NCBI GenBank assembly: GCA_003217735.2
Contig: CP031585.1
Span: 3,583,501 to 3,647,500 of the forward strand
Length of the DNA: 64,000 nucleotides
Origin: Marinibacterium anthonyi
GTDB lineage: Bacteria; Pseudomonadota; Alphaproteobacteria; Rhodobacterales; Rhodobacteraceae
Direction: 5' to 3'
Position numbers and translations under genes: made by a program. Position 1 is the first letter of the stretch. Each line of letters starts with the position of its first letter. Of this stretch, positions 24,033 to 34,282 are shown one piece after another. The notes beneath the pieces are model-generated. The model did no database searches. It saw only the letters and a list, made by a program, of their open reading frames with translations, and had not been told where the DNA came from.

Positions 24033-25784
24033 ATGACACAAGAGATGACCGGAGCAAGAATGGTGGTTCAGGCCCTCAAGGACCAGGGCGTGGACACGGT
24101 ATTCGGCTATCCCGGCGGCGCCGTGCTACCGATTTACGACGAGATCTTTCAGCAGAACGACATCCGCCACATCCTTGTCCGCCACGAACAGGGCGCGGTC
24201 CATGCGGCCGAAGGTTATGCGCGGTCCACCGGCAAGCCGGGCGTCGCGCTTGTCACGTCGGGCCCCGGCGCGACCAACGCGGTCACCGGGCTGACCGATG
24301 CGCTGCTGGATTCGATCCCGATCATCGTCCTGACGGGGCAGGTCCCCACCTTCATGATCGGCTCGGACGCCTTCCAGGAGGCCGACACCATCGGCATCAC
24401 CCGCCCCTGCACCAAGCACAACTGGCTGGTGAAGGACACCGACCGGCTGGCCGCGACGATCCACGAGGCGTTCCACGTCGCCACCTCGGGCCGCCCCGGC
24501 CCGGTGCTGATCGACATCCCCAAGGATGTCCAGTTCGCCACCGGCAATTACCAGGGCCCGCGCCCCTCGGCGTCGCATTACCAGCCCCAGGTCAAGGGCG
24601 ACATGACGGCGATCACCGAACTGGTCGAGGCGATCGAAACCGCGAAACGCCCGGTCTTCTATACCGGCGGCGGCGTCATCAACTCCGGCCCCCATGCCAG
24701 CCAGCTGCTGCGCGAACTGGTCGAGGCGACGGGCTTTCCGATCACCTCCACCCTGATGGGGCTGGGCGCCTACCCCGCATCCGGCAAGAACTGGCTGGGC
24801 ATGCTGGGCATGCACGGCCTCTACGAGGCCAACATGGCGATGCACGACTGCGACCTGATGATCAACGTCGGCGCCCGCTTCGACGACCGGATCACCGGCC
24901 GGCTCGACGCGTTCTCGCCCGGCTCGATCAAGGCGCATATCGACATCGACCCCTCGTCGATCAACAAGGTCATCAAGGCCGACATCCCCATCGTCGGCGA
25001 TGTCGCCCACGTGCTGGAAGACGTGCTGAAGATCTGGAAGTCGCGCGGCCGCAAGACCGAGGTCGAAGCCGTCCGCAAATGGCACGGCCAGGTCAACGAC
25101 TGGCGCAGGGTCAACTGCCTCGCCTATGCCGACAGCGCCAAGACCATCAAGCCGCAATACGCGCTGCAGCGTCTGGAAACGCTGACCAAGGATCACGACC
25201 GCTACATCACGACCGAGGTCGGCCAGCACCAGATGTGGGCCGCGCAGTTCCTGAACTTCGAGGATCCCAACCGCTGGATGACCTCCGGCGGGCTTGGCAC
25301 CATGGGCTACGGCTTCCCGGCCTCCATCGGCGTGCAGATCGCGCACCCCGACGCGCTGGTCATCAACGTCGCGGGCGAAGCTTCTTGGCTGATGAACATG
25401 CAGGAACTGGGAACGGCGGTGCAGTTCCGCGCGCCGGTCAAGCAGTTCATCCTCAACAACGAACGCCTTGGCATGGTGCGCCAGTGGCAGGAACTGCTGC
25501 ACGGTGAACGCTATTCGCATTCCTGGTCCGAAGCGCTGCCCGATTTCGTCAAGCTGGCCGAAGCGTTCGGCGCCAAGGGCATCATCTGCAAGGACCCGGC
25601 CGACCTGGACGACGCGATCATGGAAATGATCACCCACGACGGCCCGGTGGTCTTCGACTGCCTGGTGGAAAAGCACGAGAACTGCTTCCCGATGATCCCG
25701 TCGGGCAAGGCCCACAACGAAATGCTGCTGGGCGAGGCCGACACCCAGGGCGTCATCGACAGCAAGGGCTCCGTGCTCGTCTGA
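24033..25784 (+). CDS. ilvB: Acetolactate synthase large (catalytic) subunit
   Basis: 583 aa from ATG 24033 (CGGAGAG upstream). It condenses two pyruvates, or pyruvate and 2-oxobutyrate, in the first common step of Val/Leu/Ile synthesis, using ThDP, Mg and FAD. Visible signatures: the ThDP-activating glutamate region HEQGAVHAAEGYAR (about residue 50), the FAD region ARFDDRITGRL, and the C-terminal ThDP/Mg block, which here reads GEASWLMNMQELGTA rather than the enterobacterial GDGS version. Expression should be controlled by the upstream leader-peptide attenuator. The small subunit gene follows after one intervening gene. Confidence 0.95.
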   Translation: MTQEMTGARMVVQALKDQGVDTVFGYPGGAVLPIYDEIFQQNDIRHILVRHEQGAVHAAEGYARSTGKPGVALVTSGPGATNAVTGLTDALLDSIPIIVLTGQVPTFMIGSDAFQEADTIGITRPCTKHNWLVKDTDRLAATIHEAFHVATSGRPGPVLIDIPKDVQFATGNYQGPRPSASHYQPQVKGDMTAITELVEAIETAKRPVFYTGGGVINSGPHASQLLRELVEATGFPITSTLMGLGAYPASGKNWLGMLGMHGLYEANMAMHDCDLMINVGARFDDRITGRLDAFSPGSIKAHIDIDPSSINKVIKADIPIVGDVAHVLEDVLKIWKSRGRKTEVEAVRKWHGQVNDWRRVNCLAYADSAKTIKPQYALQRLETLTKDHDRYITTEVGQHQMWAAQFLNFEDPNRWMTSGGLGTMGYGFPASIGVQIAHPDALVINVAGEASWLMNMQELGTAVQFRAPVKQFILNNERLGMVRQWQELLHGERYSHSWSEALPDFVKLAEAFGAKGIICKDPADLDDAIMEMITHDGPVVFDCLVEKHENCFPMIPSGKAHNEMLLGEADTQGVIDSKGSVLV

Positions 25785-25792
25785 TCCCGGCG

Positions 25793-25861
25793 CCGTTTTC
25801 CGCCCGGAAAACGGCCCGGAACTTTGAAAAATTCCGGCACGGGCGGCCCTGCGCCCGTGCC
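25793..25861 (+). other. Three consecutive hairpins between ilvB and the DUF1796 gene
   Basis: CCGTTTTCCG/CGGAAAACGG (25793-25814), CCGGAA/TTCCGG (25816-25837) and GGCACGGGCG/CGCCCGTGCC (25836-25861) follow the ilvB stop closely. They may stabilise the ilvB message or reduce read-through to the downstream genes. Confidence 0.5.
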
Positions 25862-25914
25862 CAACGCGCAACGTCACCCCTCGCATCCCCTCCTGTTGCT
25901 CTGGCAGGTCCCGC

Positions 25915-26592
25915 ATGGCCCTCATCTACGACGACATCGCCATCCTTTCCGTCGGCATGAGCTGCCAGACGGCCTGGCGTCTGTACGAGGCGCAGGGGCT
26001 GATCGACGGGCTGGTGGGCACGCCGGGGCTGCGCCACGGCACGCCCTTCGACTGGACCATCGCGCGCCCCGTGGCGGTGCGCCGGGCGCTGGAACTGGGC
26101 CGGTTCCGCCCCGACAGCCCGGATGACCTGCGCCCGCGCGCCGGGCGGTTCTATTGGCCCGAAACCGGGATCTGGTACTGGCACGAACACCGCGCGCAGG
26201 CCGAATTCGACAGTTTCGCGGCCAAGTTCGACCGGCTCACCGCAACGCTCGAACACCTGCGCACCAAGCGGGTGCTGGCGCTGTGGTCCAACGGCCAGGC
26301 GGACCTGGTCTTCCCCAGCCGCCGCTTTCCATCGACCGCGCCCACAATCGGCGGCGCGGACCTGGTGCATCTGGCGCGCGCGCTCGACGCCTTCTTCCCG
26401 AATTGCCGGCTCTTCCCGGTGGTGGCCCCGCATCGCATCGCCCCCGACCGCCCGCTGCGCCGCCCGCCCCCGGCCACCTACGACGCCGACGATCCCGAAC
26501 AGGACTGGCAGGGCGACCCGCAGGTCTGGAACCCGATCCTGGCGCAGGCCGTGACCGCCCATCTCGACAACCGACCCATCCAAGTTTCCTGA
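25915..26592 (+). CDS. DUF1796 family, putative papain-like cysteine peptidase
   Basis: 225 aa. The N-terminal SVGMSCQTAWRL (Cys17) and the GTPFDW motif (about residues 42-47) are the hallmarks of DUF1796, a family annotated as papain-like cysteine peptidases and often found near polysaccharide genes. A helical middle and a LFPVVAPHRIAPDRP segment (about residue 165) follow. It lies inside the ilv operon, 130 nt after ilvB and 18 nt before ilvN. It is thus probably co-transcribed with acetolactate synthase, but there is no evident biochemical link. Activity has not been inferred beyond the fold. Confidence 0.6.
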   Translation: MALIYDDIAILSVGMSCQTAWRLYEAQGLIDGLVGTPGLRHGTPFDWTIARPVAVRRALELGRFRPDSPDDLRPRAGRFYWPETGIWYWHEHRAQAEFDSFAAKFDRLTATLEHLRTKRVLALWSNGQADLVFPSRRFPSTAPTIGGADLVHLARALDAFFPNCRLFPVVAPHRIAPDRPLRRPPPATYDADDPEQDWQGDPQVWNPILAQAVTAHLDNRPIQVS

Positions 26593-26610
26593 AGCCGAAA
26601 GGACCACCCG

Positions 26611-27186
26611 ATGTCCGCACTACAGATCAAGAAGGGCTCGACGAGCCACTCCGCCTACAATCTGCGTCCCACGTTTTCGGACGTGGAAGAACAGCACACG
26701 ATCGCGGTGCTGGTGGAAAACGAACCCGGAGTCCTGGCCCGTGTGATCGGTCTCTTCTCGGGGCGCGGTTACAACATCGAAAGCCTGACCGTGGCCGAGG
26801 TCGACCACACCGGGCGTCTGTCGCGCATCACCATCGTGACCAAGGGCACGCCGCAGGTGATCGAACAGATCAAGGCCCAGCTTGGCCGCATCGTGTCGGT
26901 GCGCGACGTGCATGACCTGACGGTCGAAGGCCGTTCGATCGAACGCGAACTGGCGATGTTCAAGGTCGAGGGCACCGGCGAAAAGCGCGTCGAAGCCCTG
27001 CGCATCGGCGAGATCTTCCGCGCCAACGTGGTCGACAGCACGCTGAACAGCTTCGTCTTCGAAGTGACCGGCGCGCCCGAAAAGATCGACGCCTTCGCCG
27101 ACCTCATGCGCCCGCTCGGCCTGGTGGAAATGGCACGCACGGGCGTCGCCGCCTTGTCGCGGGGGGAGATGCCGGCAAAGGCGTGA
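26611..27186 (+). CDS. ilvN: Acetolactate synthase small (regulatory) subunit
   Basis: 191 aa with AAAGGA before ATG 26611. After a 20-residue N-terminal extension it has the ACT domain (HTIAVLVENEPGVLARVIGLFSGRGYNIESLTVAEV, about residues 29-65) that binds valine for feedback inhibition, and the C-terminal ALS_ss domain (ERELAMFKVEG ... RPLGLVEMARTGVAALSRG). It activates and confers valine sensitivity on IlvB. It ends the ilv operon and is followed by a double hairpin. Confidence 0.95.
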   Translation: MSALQIKKGSTSHSAYNLRPTFSDVEEQHTIAVLVENEPGVLARVIGLFSGRGYNIESLTVAEVDHTGRLSRITIVTKGTPQVIEQIKAQLGRIVSVRDVHDLTVEGRSIERELAMFKVEGTGEKRVEALRIGEIFRANVVDSTLNSFVFEVTGAPEKIDAFADLMRPLGLVEMARTGVAALSRGEMPAKA

Positions 27187-27190
27187 CCCG

Positions 27191-27370
27191 GGGCATGGGG
27201 GCGCTGCCCCCGTCCTCCCTTGGAGGACTCCCCCGGAGGTATTTAGACCAAGAAGAAGACAGGGGCGTTGCGCTCCTGTTTCATTCTGGCTCCAAATACC
27301 CCGGCGCGGGTCCCGCCGCCCGGCGCCACGCTGCTGCTTCTTTCTCTTTTCAAATACCCGGCCCGGACCT
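27191..27370. repeat. Dispersed GGTATTT/AAGAAGAAG element with GC-rich hairpins, copy 1
   Basis: GGGGGC-GCT-GCCCCC (27197-27211) and GTCCTCC-CTT-GGAGGAC (27212-27228) are followed by AGGTATTTAGACCAAGAAGAAG. An inverted, diverged unit (TTCTTTCTCTTTTCAAATACC) comes near 27340-27360. The first hairpins probably terminate the ilv operon. Similar elements occur at six other places in the window. Confidence 0.7.
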
Positions 27371-27388
27371 CTCCGTCCCGGGCATCCC

Positions 27389-28522
<1,134 letters not shown>

Positions 28523-28583
28523 CTACACCTCTCCGTATCCCGGGGCTTCTGCCCCAGACCGTCGCCTTTGCCAAGGAGGGACC

Positions 28584-29978
28584 ATGTCCGACGCCTTCGA
28601 ACCGCTTACCTTCGGATGGGAAGAATGGGTCGCCCTGCCCGACCTGGGCCTGCCCGCGATTTCCGCCAAGGTCGACACCGGCGCGCGCACCTCGGCGCTG
28701 CATGCCTCCGATATTGAAACCTTCGGCCCCGTGTCCGAACCCAAGGTCCGTTTCAACGTCCACCCGATCCCCAACCATTACGAGCTGGTCATCACCTGTT
28801 CGGCCGAAATCGTCGACCGGCGCGAGGTGACGTCGTCCAACGGCGAGGCCGAGCTGCGCTACGTGGTGCGCACGCCGATCTCGGTCGCCGGTCAGACCTG
28901 GCCGATCGAGATCACGCTCACCGACCGGTCCGGCATGGCCAGCCGCATGCTTCTGGGCCGCCAGGCGCTGCAGGACCATATCTCGATCACGCCAACCGAA
29001 CGGCACCTGCAGCCGATCCTGGGCTACGACGTCTATCATTCGTCCAAGATGCGCAACATCGCCCCCAACCGCGCGTTGCGCATCGCCGTGCTCAGCCGCG
29101 AGGACAATTATTCCACCCGCCGCCTGGTCGAGGGCGGCGAGAAACGCGGCCACACGGTGGAAGTCATCGACACCACCCGCTGCTACATGGCCATCAACCC
29201 GATGATGCCCGAGGTCCATTACGACGGCAAACGCCTGCCCCGCTACGACGCCGTCATCCCGCGCATCGGGGCTTCGATCACGCCCTACGGGACGGCCGTC
29301 GTGCGCCAGTTCGAAACCATCGGCACCTTCTGCGTGAACGGATCGCGCGGCATCACCGCCAGCCGCGACAAGCTGCAGGCCCACCAGGTGCTGAGCCGCT
29401 ACAAGATCGACATGCCGACCACGGCCTTTGCCGCCTCGCCCAAGGATACGTCGAACCTGATCGGGCTGGTGGGATCGGCACCGCTGATCATCAAGCTGCT
29501 GGAATCGACGCAAGGAAAAGGCGTGGTGCTGGCCGAAACCAAGAAGGCCGCCGAATCCGTGATCTCGGCCTTCCGCGGGCTCAAGGCCAATTTCCTGGTC
29601 CAGCAATTCGTCAAGGAAGCCGCCGGAGAGGACATCCGGTGCCTTGTCGTGGGCGGCAAGGTGGTGGCCTCGATGAAGCGCACGGGCGCCGATGGCGATT
29701 TCCGGTCCAACCTGCACCAGGGCGGCAGCGCGTCGTCGGTGCGCATCACCAAGACCGAACGCGACATGGCGGTGCGCGCGGCCCGCGCCTTTGGCCTGGG
29801 GCTGGCCGGCGTGGACCTGCTGCGCGCCGAAAGCGGGCCAAAGGTGCTGGAGGTCAATTCCTCCCCCGGTCTTGAAGGGATCGAAACCGTGACCAGGAAG
29901 AACGTGGTCGAGAAGCTTTACGAAGAGATCGAAGTCAACGTCCGGCCCCGCCCGGCCCGGCGCCGGCGCGCCGAATAG
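28584..29978 (+). CDS. RimB-type peptidase domain fused to RimK-type glutamate ligase
   Basis: 464 aa from ATG 28584, with AAGGAGGG upstream. Residues about 1-150 are an ATP-dependent zinc protease-like (RimB) domain: [14 protein letters not shown] resembles the aspartic-protease-like active-site motif of that family, and LGRQALQD follows. Residues about 165-455 are an ATP-grasp RimK-type alpha-L-glutamate ligase ([58 protein letters not shown]). In enterobacteria RimK adds glutamates to ribosomal protein S6 and RimB regulates it as a separate protein; here they are one polypeptide. The target is inferred. Confidence 0.85.
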   Translation: MSDAFEPLTFGWEEWVALPDLGLPAISAKVDTGARTSALHASDIETFGPVSEPKVRFNVHPIPNHYELVITCSAEIVDRREVTSSNGEAELRYVVRTPISVAGQTWPIEITLTDRSGMASRMLLGRQALQDHISITPTERHLQPILGYDVYHSSKMRNIAPNRALRIAVLSREDNYSTRRLVEGGEKRGHTVEVIDTTRCYMAINPMMPEVHYDGKRLPRYDAVIPRIGASITPYGTAVVRQFETIGTFCVNGSRGITASRDKLQAHQVLSRYKIDMPTTAFAASPKDTSNLIGLVGSAPLIIKLLESTQGKGVVLAETKKAAESVISAFRGLKANFLVQQFVKEAAGEDIRCLVVGGKVVASMKRTGADGDFRSNLHQGGSASSVRITKTERDMAVRAARAFGLGLAGVDLLRAESGPKVLEVNSSPGLEGIETVTRKNVVEKLYEEIEVNVRPRPARRRRAE

Positions 29979-29996
29979 CCGTCTTGCCCGGCCCTT

Positions 29997-30175
29997 ATGT
30001 CCGGCCGGGTATTTGGAAAGAGAAAGAAGCAGCAGCGGGGCGCCAGGTGGCAGGACCTGCGCCGGGGTATTTGCGGCCAGAAAGAAACAGAAGCGCCGCG
30101 CCCCTGTCTTCTTCTTGGCCCAAATACCCTCGGGGGAGTCCTCCAGCGGAGGACGGGGGCAGCGCCCCCTTTCCC
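29997..30175. repeat. Dispersed GGTATTT/AAGAAGAAG element, copy 2
   Basis: Three units: GGGTATTTGGAAAGAGAAAG (near 30007), GGGGTATTTGCGGCCAGAAAG (near 30064) and, in the opposite orientation, CTTCTTCTTGGCCCAAATAC followed by GTCCTCC-loop-GGAGGAC and GGGGGCAGCGCCCCC (30109-30171). It fills the gap between the RimK-fusion and SPFH genes. Confidence 0.7.
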
Positions 30176-30235
30176 TTGCCAGACCGCGCGCGAACCCACA
30201 TCTTTCATATCGAACGAACGCCAAAGGACCGCGAC

Positions 30236-31129
30236 ATGACCCAGGATCAGATCGCCCAGCTCGCCTCGGACGGCGGCCTTTACATCCTTGCTGCGGTCCT
30301 GCTGATCCTGGTCGTCTTCAAGGGCATCAAGATCGTACCCCAGTCCGAGAAATACGTCGTCGAACGCTTTGGCAGGCTCTCGGCCGTGCTGGGACCGGGG
30401 ATCAACGTCATCATCCCCTTCATCGACCACGTCGCGCATCGCATTTCGATCCTGGAACGCCAGCTGCCGGCGAAAAGCCAGGATGCCATCACCGCCGACA
30501 ACGTGCTGGTGCAGGTCGAAAGCTCTGTCTTCTTTCGCATCCTGCACCCGGAAAAGACCGTCTATCGCATCCGTGACGTGGACGAGGCCATCGCCACCAC
30601 CGTCGCCGGCATCGTGCGGTCGGAAATCGGGTTGATGGAGCTGGACGAGGTCCAGTCCAACCGCGCCACGCTGACCGCCACCATCAAGCAATCGCTGTTC
30701 GAGGCGGTCGATGACTGGGGCATCGAGGTCACGCGCGCCGAACTGCTGGACGTCAACCTGGACGAGGCCACCCGCGCCGCGATGCTGCAACAGCTGAACG
30801 CCGAACGCGCGCGGCGCGCCGCCGTGACCGAAGCCGAAGGCAGGCGGCGCGCCGTGGAACTGGCCGCCGATGGCGAATTGTACGCCGCCGAACAGACCGC
30901 CAAGGCCCGCCGCATCCAGGCCGATGCCGAAGCCTATGCCACCGAGGTCGTCGCCAGGGCGATCCGCGAGAACGGCATCGAGGCCGCGCAGTACCAGGTC
31001 GCCCTGAAACAGGTCGAGGCGCTGACCGTGCTGGGCCGCGGCGACGGCAAGCAGACGATCCTCGTCCCCACCGCGGCGCTCGAAGCGTTCTCGGACGCCT
31101 TTTCGCTGCTCAAGGGGCGCAAGGAATGA
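30236..31129 (+). CDS. SPFH/stomatin-like membrane protein (QmcA type)
   Basis: 297 aa from ATG 30236 with AAAGGACC upstream. One N-terminal membrane segment (LYILAAVLLILVVFKGI) precedes the SPFH/PHB domain (KYVVERFGRLSAVLGPGINVIIPFIDHVAHRISILERQ, about residues 40-190). A long Ala/Glu/Arg coiled coil follows (about 190-250). QmcA-type proteins form large oligomeric assemblies in membrane microdomains and are usually encoded next to an NfeD-type protein, as here: the next gene overlaps by 4 nt. Confidence 0.9.
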   Translation: MTQDQIAQLASDGGLYILAAVLLILVVFKGIKIVPQSEKYVVERFGRLSAVLGPGINVIIPFIDHVAHRISILERQLPAKSQDAITADNVLVQVESSVFFRILHPEKTVYRIRDVDEAIATTVAGIVRSEIGLMELDEVQSNRATLTATIKQSLFEAVDDWGIEVTRAELLDVNLDEATRAAMLQQLNAERARRAAVTEAEGRRRAVELAADGELYAAEQTAKARRIQADAEAYATEVVARAIRENGIEAAQYQVALKQVEALTVLGRGDGKQTILVPTAALEAFSDAFSLLKGRKE

Positions 31130-31398
31130 CGGCCTTTACGCTTTGGTGGGCCTGGGCCGCCGCCGCGCTGATCCTGGCCATTCTCGAAGTCCTGGTCCCC
31201 GGCTTCATCTTCCTGGGCTTTGCCATCGGCGCCATGGTCGTGGCCCTGATATTGCTGAGCCTCGGGCTGGTCCTGACGCTGCCGCTGCTGATCCTGATCT
31301 TCGCGGCGCTGTCGCTTGTCGCCTGGCTGATCCTGCGCCGGATGTTCTCGCTTCCCCACGGCCAGGTCACGCGGTTCCATGACGATGTGAACGACTGA
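31126..31398 (+). CDS. NfeD-like membrane protein
   Basis: 90 aa overlapping the SPFH gene by ATGA. Three hydrophobic segments (about residues 5-25, 28-48, 50-70) are followed by a short hydrophilic tail. This is the short NfeD-type (YbbK-like) partner normally paired with QmcA, but without room for the complete OB-fold domain found in longer NfeD proteins. It is presumed to act with the SPFH protein in membrane organisation. Confidence 0.8.
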   Translation: MTAFTLWWAWAAAALILAILEVLVPGFIFLGFAIGAMVVALILLSLGLVLTLPLLILIFAALSLVAWLILRRMFSLPHGQVTRFHDDVND

Positions 31399-31551
31399 CC
31401 GCCGATAATTAACCTTTGCGAAATTCCCCATTGATCCCGCCAAGAACCACGCTAACTGTTCGGATTGGCGTGCTGCATTTTGCCGCGCCGTCCAACGGGA
31501 TCCGACAGGCACCATGGCAAGACGACCACCCGTCCAGACCGGAGCATTCCG

Positions 31552-32703
31552 GTGACTAAACCCTTTCCGGGCGCCCGCCCCGAGACCCACGACGCATCCC
31601 TGCGCAGCACCTCGCGGCTGACCGCGCTGGATGCCGCGCACCTGCTGGACACGCCCCCCGAAGAGGTGTTCGACCGCGCCGTGCGCCTGGCCACCCGCAT
31701 CACCGGCTCGCCCGTGGGCCTGCTGTCGCTGGTCGATGGCGACCGGCAGTTCTTCAAGGCCCAGGTCGGCCTGGACGGTCAGGTCGCCCAGGACCGGCAG
31801 ACCCCTCTCAGCCATTCCTTCTGCCAGTATGTCGTGTCCTCGAACGCCGCCCTGTCGGTGCGCGACGCCCGCGACCACGAATTGCTGCGCCAGAACCTGG
31901 CCGTCGACGACATGGGCGTCGTGGCCTACCTGGGCGTCCCCGTGCATGGCCCGGGGGGCGAGCCGCTGGGATCGTTCTGCGCCATCGACAGCGAACCGCG
32001 TGACTGGACCCCGGCGCAGATCGAGGCGCTCAAGGATCTGTCGCGCATGCTGGAGACGGAAATCGCCCTGCGCCAGATGCTGGACGACCGCCAGCTGCTG
32101 CTGCGCGAGATGAACCACCGGGTGAAGAACATCTTCGCGATGATCTCGGGCATCATCCGCCTGTCGCGCCGGCGCGAAACCTCGGCCGACGACCTGGCGA
32201 GCGCGCTGGAAAGCCGCGTTCAGGCGCTGGCCCAGGCGCACGAGCTGATCGTGCCGGTGGTTGTCGCCCATGAACAGGCCGGGCCGCAGATTTCCCTGCA
32301 GAAGCTGATCGCGACGCTGCTGGAACCCCACCTGGACCGCGAGATCGAGCGGGTGACGATCGAGGGCCCCAACCTGATCCTGGGGCAGAAGGCGGTGACC
32401 TACCTGGCGCTGATCTTCCACGAACTGGCGACCAACGCGGCGAAATACGGCGCGCTGTCGGACACCGACGGCGCGCTCACCGTGTCCTGGCAGCTTGCCG
32501 GCGACAAGGTCGAGATCGACTGGATCGAGGACGGCATCGCGCCGCCCCTGCACGGCAACAGCCCGGAAACCGGATCCGGTTTCGGCACGGAATTGTTGCA
32601 GATCTCGGTGGAACGCCAGCTGGACGGGCGCCTGATCACCGATTTCTCGGGCGCCACGATGACCCGCCACATCACCCTGCCCGAAGCCGTCCTGCGGGTC
32701 TGA
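31552..32703 (+). CDS. GAF-domain sensor histidine kinase, HWE/HisKA_2 type
   Basis: 383 aa from GTG 31552 (GGAG 7 nt upstream). Residues about 30-175 form a GAF domain (DRAVRLATRITGSPVGLLSLVDGDRQFFKA). The phosphoacceptor block is RQLLLREMNHRVKNIFAMI with His189, the HWE/HisKA_2 pattern. The ATPase part contains FHELATNAAKYGALS (N box) and GSGFGTELLQ (G box). It has no membrane segment, so it is a cytoplasmic sensor. These kinases are common in general-stress or light signalling in alphaproteobacteria. No response regulator is adjacent, so it is an orphan. Confidence 0.88.
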   Translation: MTKPFPGARPETHDASLRSTSRLTALDAAHLLDTPPEEVFDRAVRLATRITGSPVGLLSLVDGDRQFFKAQVGLDGQVAQDRQTPLSHSFCQYVVSSNAALSVRDARDHELLRQNLAVDDMGVVAYLGVPVHGPGGEPLGSFCAIDSEPRDWTPAQIEALKDLSRMLETEIALRQMLDDRQLLLREMNHRVKNIFAMISGIIRLSRRRETSADDLASALESRVQALAQAHELIVPVVVAHEQAGPQISLQKLIATLLEPHLDREIERVTIEGPNLILGQKAVTYLALIFHELATNAAKYGALSDTDGALTVSWQLAGDKVEIDWIEDGIAPPLHGNSPETGSGFGTELLQISVERQLDGRLITDFSGATMTRHITLPEAVLRV

Positions 32704-32714
32704 TTTCGGGCACG

Positions 32715-32733
32715 ATGGGTCGCAACGACCCAT
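32715..32733. repeat. Dispersed GATGGGTC hairpin, copy 1
   Basis: ATGGGTCG-CAA-CGACCCAT, 11 nt after the kinase stop, followed by CCTAC. An outer pair GGCACGAT/ATCGTGCC extends it. It probably acts as a terminator or mRNA 3'-end stabiliser. The rest of 32734-32999 is non-coding up to the SufT-like gene. Confidence 0.7.
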
Positions 32734-32999
32734 CCTACGGATCGTGCCGCCCGGCCAGGCGGGCAGACAGGAACGGCTCGGCCATTTCGTCTTGGGCCCG
32801 CCTGTTCCAGACCGGCGCGCCCATGCAGGCCGAAGCGTTCGAATGTCTCCGCGAGTCCCGGACCCGTTACCAGCCTGTACCGGACTTCTTCCGGAAACGC
32901 GTCTTTGCACGAAACCGTCAAAACCATTCGCCCGCGCTCCCTTTACCCGGGCCCTGCTATTCCTATATATTCGCTCAGGAACCCCGCGAGAGGACCCCA

Positions 33000-33362
33000 A
33001 TGACCCAGTCTCCCGAGCCGATGGAAGGCACGCCCCTGATCCCGCCGTCGAGCACCGATCACCCGCTCTACGACCAGATCGTCGAAGCCTGCCGCACGGT
33101 CTACGACCCCGAGATCCCGGTCAACATCTACGAGTTGGGCCTGATCTATGCCATTGATATCACCCCGGAAAACGAGGTGAAGATCCTCATGACCCTGACC
33201 GCCCCGGGTTGCCCGGTGGCCGGTGACATGCCCGGCTGGGTGGCTGATGCGGTCGAACCGATCGGCGGCGTCAAGCTTGTCGATGTCGATCTGACCTGGG
33301 AACCGCCCTGGGGCATGGAGATGATGTCGGACGAGGCGCGCCTGGAACTGGGCTTCATGTAA
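33000..33362 (+). CDS. SufT-like MIP18/DUF59 Fe-S assembly protein
   Basis: 120 aa from ATG 33000. The MIP18 family motifs are visible: VYDPEIPVNIYELGLIYAIDI (about residues 36-56) and MTLTAPGCPVAGDMP with the conserved Cys (about residue 70), ending DLTWEPPWG. SufT/DUF59 proteins assist Fe-S cluster maturation, usually as part of the SUF pathway. A SufA-type gene lies 311 nt downstream, but a strong terminator separates them. Confidence 0.85.
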   Translation: MTQSPEPMEGTPLIPPSSTDHPLYDQIVEACRTVYDPEIPVNIYELGLIYAIDITPENEVKILMTLTAPGCPVAGDMPGWVADAVEPIGGVKLVDVDLTWEPPWGMEMMSDEARLELGFM

Positions 33363-33562
33363 GCCCGGTTTACCCACAGGAAAATTCCCCGGCGTTTCAA
33401 AACCGTTACGGCGCTGTCGCACATCTGTCACCCCCGGCCGATAGCCCTTCGCTCGATGTCTTGTGACATGCCGGATGACCCCCAGGTGACCGGCACGGCG
33501 CGGACCTCGGCTTCGGGCCGCCACCCAGTGCTGTCCCCTCGGCGAAATACCGGCCCGCACTC

Positions 33563-33594
33563 GGCCGCCCGATCATTTGCCGGGCGGCCTTTTT
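33563..33594 (+). terminator. Intrinsic terminator between the SufT-like gene and the sufA-like gene
   Basis: Perfect 9-bp stem GGCCGCCCG/CGGGCGGCC, 9-nt loop, then TTTTT. It lies about 200 nt beyond the upstream stop. It either terminates a long 3' UTR or belongs to an unannotated small RNA in 33363-33594. Confidence 0.8.
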
Positions 33595-33673
33595 CCTTTC
33601 CCCCCTCCAGGCCCGGGCAAAGCTTGAGCCTTGGCCTCCGACCCCCTACATTGGGTCCAAAGGAGTTTCACAC

Positions 33674-34024
33674 ATGTTTGGAATCCCGGGCAAACAGGCG
33701 GTCACCATGACCCCGCGCGCCGCCGCTCAGATCCGCAAGCTGATGGAATCCGGTCAAAAGACCGGCCTGCGCATCGGCGTGAAGAAGGGCGGCTGTGCCG
33801 GCATGGAATACACCATGGAATACGTGGCCGCCGACGACCCCAACGACGAGGTCGTCGAACAGGACGGCGCGCGCGTGCTGATCGCACCGATGGCGCAGAT
33901 GTTCCTCTTCGGCACCGAGATCGATTATGAAACCAGCCTGCTCGAGGCCGGGTTCAAGTTCAACAACCCCAACGTGACCGAAGCCTGCGGTTGCGGGGAA
34001 TCGATCAAGTTCGCCGAAATCTGA
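33674..34024 (+). CDS. sufA: Iron-sulfur cluster carrier, HesB/IscA/SufA family
   Basis: 116 aa from ATG 33674, preceded by AAAGGAG. The three cluster-binding cysteines of A-type carriers are present: Cys41 in KKGGCAGMEY and Cys105/Cys107 in EACGCGES. Length and order fit the family exactly. It receives clusters from the SUF scaffold and passes them to apo-proteins. The symbol sufA is chosen because the nearby DUF59 gene is SUF-type, but IscA-type naming is equally defensible. It is monocistronic. Confidence 0.88.
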   Translation: MFGIPGKQAVTMTPRAAAQIRKLMESGQKTGLRIGVKKGGCAGMEYTMEYVAADDPNDEVVEQDGARVLIAPMAQMFLFGTEIDYETSLLEAGFKFNNPNVTEACGCGESIKFAEI

Positions 34025-34117
34025 GATCCCGAAAGGCCCCGACAGGCCCCCCGACTGGCCCCGCGACTGGCCGGCACCCCGCCGGCCTGACACCTGTGCC
34101 CTGACCGGGCCCCGCCC

Positions 34118-34150
34118 AAGGGCTGACCAAGGGCTTCCCAAGGGCTGGCC
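34118..34150 (+). repeat. Tandem repeat, 3 x 11 bp
   Basis: AAGGGCTGACC, AAGGGCTTCCC, AAGGGCTGGCC in a row. It is related in sequence (GGGCTGACC core) and in period to the array at 12865-12919. It lies in the otherwise featureless gap 34025-34282 upstream of tpiA. Confidence 0.75.
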
Positions 34151-34282
34151 AAGTCATGGCGATCCACAGTGGCCGCCCGGAAACGCCCCTGAAAAACCGG
34201 CAGCTTACGGGTTTCTTTCGCGGACGCGCGGGTGCTACCCATGGGGCAATCAACACCATTCAACCATAGACGGAGGTCGGCC

